NCBI GenBank assembly: GCA_003567805.1
Contig: PWYP01000099.1
Span: 1 to 17,325, forward strand
Direction of reading: 5' to 3'
DNA length: 17,325 nt
DNA from: PVC group bacterium
GTDB lineage: Bacteria > Verrucomicrobiota > Kiritimatiellia > UBA8416
Shown here: piece by piece, positions 7,525 through 13,967 of the stretch
How the letters are laid out: each line of letters starts with the position of its first letter
Numbering within the stretch: the first letter of the stretch is position 1
Made by a program: the position numbers and the translations under genes
The notes under the pieces: generated by a model
Database searches by the model: none
What the model was told of the DNA's origin: nothing
Seen by the model: the letters and a program-made list of their open reading frames with translations, nothing else

Positions 7525-8559
7525 ATGCGAACATGGATGGCAACAGCAGTGATTGGCTTGATCATGCTCCTGCAGGTGCAGGCAGCAGGCCCCTTGCAGG
7601 TATACATTCTTTCGGGTCAGTCGAATATGCAGGGGCATGCGCATGTTTCGACGTTTGATTATATCGGTATGGATCCCAAAACGCAACCGTTGTTGCAACG
7701 TATGCGTAATGCCGATGGAACTTTTCCGGTGTTGGATCGCGTGCATATTGCCTACTATTCGGAAAATCGTCAGGGTGGGACAACCGTCAAGACTGGACCA
7801 GTAACGGTTGGTTTTGGTGTTGCTGATGACCGGATCGGACCAGAATACACATTTGGCATTTTTATGCAGGATTTCGTGGAGGAACCGATACTGATTATTA
7901 AAACTGCATGGGGCGGGAAATCCCTTTTCTCGCATTTTCGTTCACCGAGTGGTGCGACGGAGGATCACCCCGTAGGGGAATATTACGAAAAGATGCTTGC
8001 ACATGTACGCGAAGTGCTTGCAGACCCAGGGCAAGTATCGCCGCATTATGATCCCGACAAAGGGTATGAAATTGCCGGGTTTGTCTGGTTTCAGGGCTGG
8101 AATGATATGACCAATTCGCGAGTATATCCACAGCGCGGACAACCGGGAGGGTATGATCTCTATGCAGAATTGCTGGCGCATTTCATTCGCGATGTTCGTA
8201 ATGATTTGCAGGTGCCTGACATGCGCTTTGTGATTGGTGTGCTGGGGGTTGGAGGACCTACCGAACTATACACGAACCCACGATTCAAAGGCATTCACCA
8301 GAACTTTCGCGATGCTATGGCTGCGCCCGCATCTATGCCTGAATTTGCTGACAATGTAGTTGCGGTGCTAACGGAAACATTTTGGGACCATCGTTTGGCA
8401 GAGGTGCGTGAGATCAACGCCGACGACCGAACCGCAGAAGAACAGGAGATTGCTCGCGGTTTCTCCAATCAGGGCTTTCACTATCTAGGGTCCGGTAAAA
8501 TGTTCGGTCAATTTGGCCGTGCCTTTGCTGAGGCTATGGCTGATAAAACTGCTGAATGA
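7525..8559 (+). CDS. Secreted sialate O-acetylesterase-type (SASA/CE6-like) esterase
   Basis: A 344-residue exported esterase. The signal peptide is MRTWMATAVIGLIMLLQVQAAG, with cleavage probably after residue 20 or 21. The SASA-domain nucleophile motif SGQSNMQG follows directly, with Ser33. Further family blocks are IIKTAWGGKSL, GFVWFQGWND, and FHYLGSGKMFG with H319 as the likely catalytic His. Family members remove acetyl groups from sialic acids, xylans or other acylated glycans; the substrate here is unknown. The gene ends in an ATGA overlap with the next esterase, so the two are probably translated together. It heads the esterase-esterase-sulfatase operon, divergent from the URO-D-family gene. 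Confidence 0.88.
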   Translation: MRTWMATAVIGLIMLLQVQAAGPLQVYILSGQSNMQGHAHVSTFDYIGMDPKTQPLLQRMRNADGTFPVLDRVHIAYYSENRQGGTTVKTGPVTVGFGVADDRIGPEYTFGIFMQDFVEEPILIIKTAWGGKSLFSHFRSPSGATEDHPVGEYYEKMLAHVREVLADPGQVSPHYDPDKGYEIAGFVWFQGWNDMTNSRVYPQRGQPGGYDLYAELLAHFIRDVRNDLQVPDMRFVIGVLGVGGPTELYTNPRFKGIHQNFRDAMAAPASMPEFADNVVAVLTETFWDHRLAEVREINADDRTAEEQEIARGFSNQGFHYLGSGKMFGQFGRAFAEAMADKTAE

Positions 8560-10013
8560 GTGTGTATATTAACCGACAGTATCGAATGTTTATCCTTTTC
8601 CGCTTGCATCTGCATATGGCCTTTTGGGCTGGCAAGCTGATCACCCTTTTCTTTCTATTCGCCACGCAGTCTGTCGCTGCAGTCAATTGCTCTGATTGCG
8701 ATGTTATCTTACAACGTCAGAGTATCTCTGTGGCACAAATTGAAAAGAAAGTAGCTTCCTCTTCGCTAGATGAACTTTTGGCATCGGAAAAAATTATCGG
8801 GCGCCAATTGTCGGTAGTGGATTTGGATGCTGTATCAGATTTGGTATGGCGCGCTTATCTGCGTGATGTCCAGCAAGACAAGGCACGCAAGCAAGAGCAC
8901 GCCGGGAATGTTGTCACGCATGGTGATAAAACCATGCGGTATACCTACGAGCGAGTGGGAGAGAAACCTGCCGATGGATATCCTTTATATATTGCGCTGC
9001 ATGGTGGTGGGGGGGCACCGACGCGGCTCAACGATAGCCAGTGGCAACAGATGCAGTCGTACTATCTGGCGGGAATAACCAATGGTATTTATGTGGCAAC
9101 GCGAGGAGTTACCGATACGTGGAATTTGCATTTCGTGGATGATTCTTATCCATTATATGATCGGTTGATTCAGAACATGATTGTTTTCGAGGGGGTCGAC
9201 CCGAACCGGGTTTACGTTATGGGGTTCAGCGCGGGGGGCGATGGGGTATACCAGATTGGTGCGCGCACAGCAGACCGGTGGGCAGCAGCGGCAATGTCGG
9301 CGGGCCATCATAACAATGTTTCGCCGGTCAATTATACGAACCTTCCTTTGCTGATACAAATGGGGGCTCAGGATGGAGCCTATAATCGGAATACGGCAGC
9401 TGTTGAATATGCCCTGCAGTTGCGTGCATTGCAGCGGGACGCCCCTGGTCTGTATCGGCATGATGCTTTTCTGCATGTAGGCCGAGGGCATGGCATTATG
9501 GATCGCGACGGGAAAGGTCGCCCGCAGCAGATTTATGCGGATCCAGCAGAGTGGCTTGAAGCGCGCCAGAATGCGCGTGTAGCCGAGACAAACACGTATT
9601 CGGTTCACTGGTTGGAGTCCTTTTCTCGAAATCCACTGCCGGAGTGGGTTATCTGGGACAGCGCAACGACTACAAGGTATAACGGCAATCGTTTGCACTG
9701 GTTGGCAGGAAGTCCGGAAGTGGGCATGGAACCAGGGCAAATCAGGGTTGATGCGCGCTTACTGCCCGAAACAAATGCAATCGAGTTCATGACGCTAGAC
9801 CACCCCGTCACGATTTTGTTGAACCAGCATATGTTGGATCTGAGCAAGTCAGTACAACTACAATTGCCAGATGGTCAAGTTTTGACTGCGCAACCGCGCC
9901 CAACCCTGCAGGCGCTGATTCAAAGTGTTGTAGAGCGTGGTGATCCGCACTACATGTTCGCGGTAAAGATGGATTTGCTCGTTAATCCAGAGGGGGATTG
10001 GGTTGCCCCGTAG
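8556..10013 (+). CDS. Exported alpha/beta-hydrolase esterase (PHB depolymerase/feruloyl esterase-like)
   Basis: A 485-residue protein. A signal peptide runs through LITLFFLFATQSVAA (residues 28-42). An ATG at codon 21 gives a more typical signal peptide, but the 8556 ATG overlaps the previous stop and is kept. The alpha/beta-hydrolase core has the oxyanion-hole strand LYIALHGGGG (144-153), nucleophile elbow GFSAGG with S225, an acid at D273 in MGAQDG, and H312 in GRGHGI. It resembles esterases that act on feruloyl, acetyl or polyester bonds (CE1/PHB-depolymerase type). About 130 C-terminal residues (from about 345) form an extra beta-rich domain seen in PVC relatives. It is the second gene of the trio; 26 bases separate it from the sulfatase. 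Confidence 0.82.
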   Translation: MSVYINRQYRMFILFRLHLHMAFWAGKLITLFFLFATQSVAAVNCSDCDVILQRQSISVAQIEKKVASSSLDELLASEKIIGRQLSVVDLDAVSDLVWRAYLRDVQQDKARKQEHAGNVVTHGDKTMRYTYERVGEKPADGYPLYIALHGGGGAPTRLNDSQWQQMQSYYLAGITNGIYVATRGVTDTWNLHFVDDSYPLYDRLIQNMIVFEGVDPNRVYVMGFSAGGDGVYQIGARTADRWAAAAMSAGHHNNVSPVNYTNLPLLIQMGAQDGAYNRNTAAVEYALQLRALQRDAPGLYRHDAFLHVGRGHGIMDRDGKGRPQQIYADPAEWLEARQNARVAETNTYSVHWLESFSRNPLPEWVIWDSATTTRYNGNRLHWLAGSPEVGMEPGQIRVDARLLPETNAIEFMTLDHPVTILLNQHMLDLSKSVQLQLPDGQVLTAQPRPTLQALIQSVVERGDPHYMFAVKMDLLVNPEGDWVAP

Positions 10014-10025
10014 AAGTGGGGCGAG

Positions 10026-10032
10026 AAAGGGA
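10026..10032 (+). promoter_or_regulatory. Ribosome binding site selecting a TTG start for the sulfatase
   Basis: AAAGGGA lies 7 bases before the TTG at 10040 (4 before an in-frame TTG at 10037). No ATG or GTG exists in frame before the first catalytic strand, so a TTG start is required. Confidence 0.65.
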
Positions 10033-10039
10033 TGGTTTG

Positions 10040-11494
10040 TTGAAGAGACCGAATATTCTATTTATCATGTCGGACGATCATGCCTCGCATGCGATGAGCT
10101 GCTATGGCAGCCGGATCAACCATACGCCACATTTAGACCGCATTGCAAATGAAGGCATGCGGTTCGATAACTGTTTTTGTACGAATTCCATTTGCACCCC
10201 TAGTCGGGCATCCATTTTGACCGGAACCTATAACCATGTAAATGGGGTCACTACCCTGAATACGCCGATGGATAATCAGCTTCAGACGTTTCCGAAGCTA
10301 TTGCAGGAAGCGGGATACCAGACTGCGGTGTACGGGAAATGGCATTTAGGTGAAGGTGAGCGGCACAAGCCTGCTGGTTTTGATGACTGGGCCGTAATAC
10401 CCGGACAGGGCTATTATCACAATCCAACATTCATTTTTCCTGGTGAGGGTGGGGGTATCAAGCGCACGATACCTGGCTATGTCACCGACATCATTACCGA
10501 TATGTGTCTCGATTTTCTGGAGAACCGTGATCCAGAAAAACCCTTCTGCTTGCTCTATCACCATAAAGCGCCGCACCGCCCCTGGTACTCGGATGAAAAG
10601 CATGCCGGGATGTTTCTGGATGAAGATGTGCCGGAACCAGAGACACTCTATGACACGTACGAAAACCGAGCCAAAGCTGCCGAACTTGCTGCGATGCGTG
10701 TGGGCGTTGATATGTGCCGAGAGGATGTAAAGGGTGAATTGCCGGATGACATGGGAGAAATGGAGCTTCGCAAATGGGCTTATCAGCGCTACATCAAGGA
10801 ATATCTGCGGGTTGTGCAAAGTCTCGATGATAATGTCGGACGGGTTCTCGATTATCTGAAAGATGCCGGCCTTGAGGAGGATACTATTGTCGTATACACA
10901 TCGGACCAAGGGTTCTTTCTGGGTGATCATGGCTGGTACGATAAGCGGTTCATGTATGAGGAGTCCTTGCGAATGCCATTCATTCTTCGGTATCCACGTG
11001 AAGTGGAAGCAGGTTCGATCAATCAAGACATCATTTTGAATGTTGATTTCGCTCCCTTATTTCTGGACCTTGCTGGCTTGCCTATCCCTGCTGAAATGCA
11101 GGGTCGAAGCTTCCGTTCGCTGTTGCAGGGTAGTACGCCACCGGATTGGCGGGAAGCCATGTATTACCGGTATTGGATGAATGGAGCGCATCATAATGTC
11201 GCTGCGCATTACGGCATACGGACACACAAATATAAACTCATTTACTACTACTATGATGGATGTAAAAAGCCCGGCACGATAAATCCCTTCATATGTGCAG
11301 GGAAACGCGAAACTCCCAGTCTTGACGGGATGGAACCTGAGTGGGAACTGTTTGATCTGGAACAGGATCCATACGAGATGCATAACGTTGCGCATGATCC
11401 GGTGTATGCGGGTGTATTTCGCGAGTTACGCGATGAACTGCACCGTTTGCAAGCGGAAGTAGGCGATGAACGGTATAGCAAGGATGTGAACTGA
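10040..11494 (+). CDS. Type I (formylglycine-dependent) sulfatase
   Basis: A 484-residue sulfatase of the alkaline-phosphatase superfamily. The maturation motif C-x-P-S-R is C52-T-P54-S55-R56, followed by ASILTG, so C52 would become formylglycine. Metal ligands D12 and D13 lie in FIMSDDH, and D289-Q290 lie in TSDQG; K302 follows in GDHGWYDK. The C-terminal part (MQGRS, WREAMYYRYW, HYGIRTHKYKLIYYY) resembles S1 sulfatases of the N-acetylglucosamine-6-sulfatase/heparan group, but subfamily cannot be fixed here. It removes sulfate esters from a glycan. There is no signal peptide with any possible start, so it is predicted cytoplasmic, unlike its two upstream exported neighbours. No anaerobic maturase gene is in the window; one must be elsewhere in the genome for activity. 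Confidence 0.9.
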   Translation: MKRPNILFIMSDDHASHAMSCYGSRINHTPHLDRIANEGMRFDNCFCTNSICTPSRASILTGTYNHVNGVTTLNTPMDNQLQTFPKLLQEAGYQTAVYGKWHLGEGERHKPAGFDDWAVIPGQGYYHNPTFIFPGEGGGIKRTIPGYVTDIITDMCLDFLENRDPEKPFCLLYHHKAPHRPWYSDEKHAGMFLDEDVPEPETLYDTYENRAKAAELAAMRVGVDMCREDVKGELPDDMGEMELRKWAYQRYIKEYLRVVQSLDDNVGRVLDYLKDAGLEEDTIVVYTSDQGFFLGDHGWYDKRFMYEESLRMPFILRYPREVEAGSINQDIILNVDFAPLFLDLAGLPIPAEMQGRSFRSLLQGSTPPDWREAMYYRYWMNGAHHNVAAHYGIRTHKYKLIYYYYDGCKKPGTINPFICAGKRETPSLDGMEPEWELFDLEQDPYEMHNVAHDPVYAGVFRELRDELHRLQAEVGDERYSKDVN

Positions 11495-11504
11495 TCAATA
11501 TGGG

Positions 11505-11527
11505 TATGGAGAGCACCGCACTCCATA
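11505..11527. repeat. Minimal inverted-repeat remnant of the composite element family
   Basis: TATGGAG (11505-11511) and CTCCATA (11521-11527) form a 7-bp inverted repeat around AGCACCGCA. The right half CACCGCACTCCATA matches the conserved head of the larger elements. It looks like a deletion derivative, 10 bp after the sulfatase stop. Confidence 0.55.
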
Positions 11528-11541
11528 TGGCCGTGGGTGGT

Positions 11542-11763
11542 TTTGGAGTGCGGCGATCTAAATCGCCGCTTTGGGATGGCATGGAATGCCGGGGGCGGGG
11601 ATGCGATGAACGGGTAGGATTTATCGAGGGCGTTGATTGGCTGAGCGGGTTGGGTTGATTGGTGGCGTTGGGTTGTGTTAAGGGCGCTGGGTAGTGCGCC
11701 GGCCCCGTCGCTCCGCTCCTGCCAAAGCGGTAAGTTCGCTATCGCTCGTTACCGCGCTCCATA
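11542..11763. repeat. Composite inverted-repeat element (copy 2)
   Basis: A 222-bp element beginning TTTGGAGTGCGG and ending CCGCGCTCCATA. In order it has: hairpin GCGGCGAT-CTAA-ATCGCCGC (11550-11569), CTTTGGGA, a second hairpin GGCAT-GGA-ATGCC (11578-11590), a G-rich tail, a GT-rich linker with GTTGATTGG words (about 11610-11690), and an inverted hairpin GCGGTAA...TTACCGC (11727-11755). Copy 1 at 6046-6252 has the same order on the opposite strand. Confidence 0.75.
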
Positions 11764-11778
11764 TTGTTTTGTGGTGGT

Positions 11779-11878
11779 TTTGGAGTGCGGCGATTGGAAT
11801 CGCCGCTTTGGGATTGCGCGTCCGCCTTCGTGCACTACGGCGTGACAAGGAGTGCCGGGGTCGGGGATAAACCGAGCG
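11779..11878 (+). repeat. Single-arm element (copy 3) just upstream of the GH2 gene
   Basis: TTTGGAGTGCGG head, hairpin GCGGCGATT/AATCGCCGC (11787-11806), CTTTGGGA, a CCGCCTTCG...CTACGGCGTGACA module, then tail GGAGTGCCGGGGTCGGGGAT. It ends about 40 bases before the ATG at 11920. With copy 2 and the remnant it fills the 425-bp gap 11495-11919; no gene is seen there. Confidence 0.75.
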
Positions 11879-11919
11879 TGTTTGACAGAAATTGAAGTCA
11901 GAAAACAAGGAGAGAGAGA

Positions 11920-13617
11920 ATGATACGTACGTTTTTGCAGCATGATGTTCGTTGGCAGCAGAGTCTTGGTGGCCGTTGGGACTTTGTTCCAGGTTGTGAT
12001 CGCAAGGGTAAAGCCAAGCTACCCAAAGCATATACACGCACGATTCAGGTGCCCTCGGCATGGGAGTTATTACCGGGCTTGGAGAACTACCGTGGTAAGG
12101 CATGGTTTCGCACGGAGATTCCTGCCGTCGTGGGGGCGGCTGTCCGTCTTGTTTTTGGCGGTGTGTCCCATACGGGCACGGTTTACATCGATGGCCGCAA
12201 AGTCGGGCAGCATTATGATGCTTTCACGCCTTGGGATGTGGTTATTCCCGATTTGTCAGCGGGTATGCATGAGCTCATCATTGAAGTGGATAACACGTTC
12301 GGGGATCATTCAGCGCTGCACATCGAGAACGACTATTATACCTATGGTGGTATTACACGCCCTGTGGAGCAGCAGTTGGTTCCTTCCGTTTATATCGATC
12401 GCGTATTTGCCACCCCGCGCAGGGAAAGAGGTAAATGGACGTTAGATGTTCGCGTTACGCTGAAGAATTGGAGTAAGGTGGCGGAAAAACGTCATGTCAT
12501 GTGTATGCTGGGTGCGCATGAGATTGACTTAGGGGCGGTTACGATGAAGCCAGGACAAGAGCGCATCCTGAAGGCTTCGCTGCAAGGGCTCACTGTGCAG
12601 CCATGGTCGCATGAGGCACCACATCTCTACGAGCTAGAAACCTTATTGTTTGCGGATGATGAGATTGTCGATGACTTGATTGAGAGGGTCGGATTCAGGG
12701 AAATCAGGATCAAAGGCAAAAAGATGCTTTTGAACGGTAAACCCTTCAAGCTGCATGGGTACAATCGCCACGAAGATCATCCGCATTATGGCAATGCCAT
12801 TCCTGTTGAGGCAATGGCGATAGATTTGGAGTTGATGCGGGATCAAGGGTGCAATGCCGTCCGCACGTGTCACTACCCCAATGACATGCGTTTCCTGGAT
12901 TTGTGCGATGAACTTGGATTCTACGTATGGGAAGAATCACATGCGCGAACGGTGAAGTTTTCGCATCCGGCATTTGACCAGCAAATCACGGATAGCACGC
13001 GCGAAATGCTGGATTGGCACTACAATCATCCGTCGATCGTAATCTGGGGCTGCTTGAACGAATGCGACTCGGTCTCCAAGGAGGGCAAAGCCGTGCACCG
13101 CCGCATTTTGAAGATGTTGCGTGATGGGGATGGAAGTCGCCCGGTTACGTTTGCCTCGAACAGGGGAACAAACGACATATGTCTCGACTTGGTTGATGTT
13201 GTTTCGTGGAACATGTATTCTGCATGGTATGGGGGCGGACCGGATAATGTGGAGCCGGAATTGAAACGGATGCTCAAGTGGCTGCATTCGAATGCAAGCG
13301 GTGCGAAGGGCAAGCCGGTTATCATGAGCGAGTTTGGTGCCGGAGCCATTTACGGCGTCCGTCAGCGGCAAGCAGCGAAATGGAGCGAGGAATATCAGGA
13401 AGCCTGTCTGGATGAGTCGTTGCGGGTGTATCTGAATCATCCGGACCTTTCAGGGGCCTTTATCTGGCAGTTCTGTGATTGCCGTATTACGGAAAGATTC
13501 TGGGAGCGACGTCCACGCACGATGAACAACAAGGGTGTTGTAGATGAGTATCGGCGTCCGAAGCTGGCGTATGATGTGGTGAAGCGGAGGATGTTGGAAG
13601 CCGGGAGAAAAAGCTGA
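11920..13617 (+). CDS. Glycoside hydrolase family 2, beta-glucuronidase-like
   Basis: A 565-residue GH2 enzyme with the three classical domains: sugar-binding jelly roll (about 10-165), immunoglobulin-like (about 165-265) and TIM barrel (about 265-565). Landmarks include YTYGGITRPVE (140-150), LHGYNRHEDHP (278-288), and RTCHYPND (315-322). The acid/base is E381 in WGCLNEC, and the nucleophile is E471 in VIMSEFGAG. Length and motif style fit beta-glucuronidase-type GH2 members, although beta-galactosidase or another specificity is possible. No signal peptide is seen, so it is probably cytoplasmic. The ATG at 11920 follows AAGGAGAGAG. It is preceded by a repeat that may lie in its mRNA leader. 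It may release uronic acid or galactose for the isomerase and dehydrogenase at the left of the window (inference). Confidence 0.88.
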   Translation: MIRTFLQHDVRWQQSLGGRWDFVPGCDRKGKAKLPKAYTRTIQVPSAWELLPGLENYRGKAWFRTEIPAVVGAAVRLVFGGVSHTGTVYIDGRKVGQHYDAFTPWDVVIPDLSAGMHELIIEVDNTFGDHSALHIENDYYTYGGITRPVEQQLVPSVYIDRVFATPRRERGKWTLDVRVTLKNWSKVAEKRHVMCMLGAHEIDLGAVTMKPGQERILKASLQGLTVQPWSHEAPHLYELETLLFADDEIVDDLIERVGFREIRIKGKKMLLNGKPFKLHGYNRHEDHPHYGNAIPVEAMAIDLELMRDQGCNAVRTCHYPNDMRFLDLCDELGFYVWEESHARTVKFSHPAFDQQITDSTREMLDWHYNHPSIVIWGCLNECDSVSKEGKAVHRRILKMLRDGDGSRPVTFASNRGTNDICLDLVDVVSWNMYSAWYGGGPDNVEPELKRMLKWLHSNASGAKGKPVIMSEFGAGAIYGVRQRQAAKWSEEYQEACLDESLRVYLNHPDLSGAFIWQFCDCRITERFWERRPRTMNNKGVVDEYRRPKLAYDVVKRRMLEAGRKS

Positions 13618-13656
13618 AATACTGAAAAGCTAACATGCTGAAAAGTGGAAATGCTA
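13611..13656 (+). repeat. Degenerate GCTGAAA-type array overlapping the GH2 stop codon
   Basis: Words GCTGAAA, ACTGAAAAGCT, GCTGAAAAGTGGAAATGCT repeat across the TGA stop. It recalls the array abutting the GH63-type stop at 4471, but uses a different word. Confidence 0.55.
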
Positions 13657-13676
13657 TTGGGTTTTGTTTGGGGATT

Positions 13677-13709
13677 AACCACAGGGAACACAAAGGAGCA
13701 CAAAGAGGG
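13677..13709. repeat. Short imperfect tandem CACA-G-AACACAAAGG repeat
   Basis: AACCACAGGGAACACAAAGG followed by AGCACAAAGAGGG shows three imperfect copies of an about 11-base word (ACCACAGGGA / ACACAAAGGA / GCACAAAGAG). Similar words recur in many environmental bacterial genomes. No coding signal. Confidence 0.5.
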
Positions 13710-13716
13710 CTGTTAA

Positions 13717-13796
13717 GCTCTGCGGGGGGAGACAGAAATAAGGGGACCCGCTAAAGCTGCGGGCAAGCAGAAGGAACTGGTAGGCTCTGCGGGGGG
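13717..13796. repeat. GCTCTGCGGGGGG direct repeat flanking a hairpin
   Basis: GCTCTGCGGGGGG occurs at 13717-13729 and 13784-13796, 67 bp apart. Between them CCCGC (13747-13751) pairs with GCGGG (13759-13763). It forms part of the 350-bp GH2/DUF6288 intergenic space. Confidence 0.5.
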
Positions 13797-13804
13797 GCGT
13801 TGAA

Positions 13805-13938
13805 TATGGAGTGCGGCGATTTCCCGACTCCCTTCGGGGCACGGGACCGCTTTGGGAGGCACGTCCGCCTTCATCCCGACTCCCTGCGGGGCACGGGACG
13901 GCGTGACAGGGAGTGCCGGGGTCGGGGATAGGCTCAGC
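13805..13938 (+). repeat. Single-arm element (copy 4) with two inserted 25-bp hairpin modules
   Basis: Same head, CCGCTTTGGGA, CCGCCTTC...CGGCGTGACA and GTGCCGGGGTCGGGGATA tail as copy 3. Here the hairpin tip and the CCGCC module each carry a 25-bp TCCCG...CGGGA palindrome (13822-13846 and 13874-13898), which differ at one base. The element ends 29 bases before the DUF6288-like start. Confidence 0.8.
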
Positions 13939-13954
13939 GCTTTGGATACATTAC

Positions 13955-13959
13955 AGGAG
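13955..13959 (+). promoter_or_regulatory. Ribosome binding site deciding the 13968 start
   Basis: AGGAG lies 8 bases before the ATG at 13968. A GTG at 13959 overlaps this site and is therefore rejected as start. Confidence 0.75.
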
Positions 13960-13967
13960 TGGACGTT

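Noticed and set aside
9153..9740. 195-codon minus-strand open frame opposite the alpha/beta-hydrolase
   Set aside because: Antisense to an intact Ser-Asp-His enzyme and without recognisable domains.
11647..11691. Possible G-quadruplex from five GGG runs
   Set aside because: Loops reach 9-15 bases and the G-runs are part of the repeat linker; weak evidence alone.
11678..12103. 141-codon minus-strand open frame spanning a repeat and the GH2 start
   Set aside because: It crosses repeat sequence and the opposite strand of a solid gene; no motifs.
13672..13800. CRISPR-like array
   Set aside because: Repeats are short, few and unevenly spaced, with no regular spacers.
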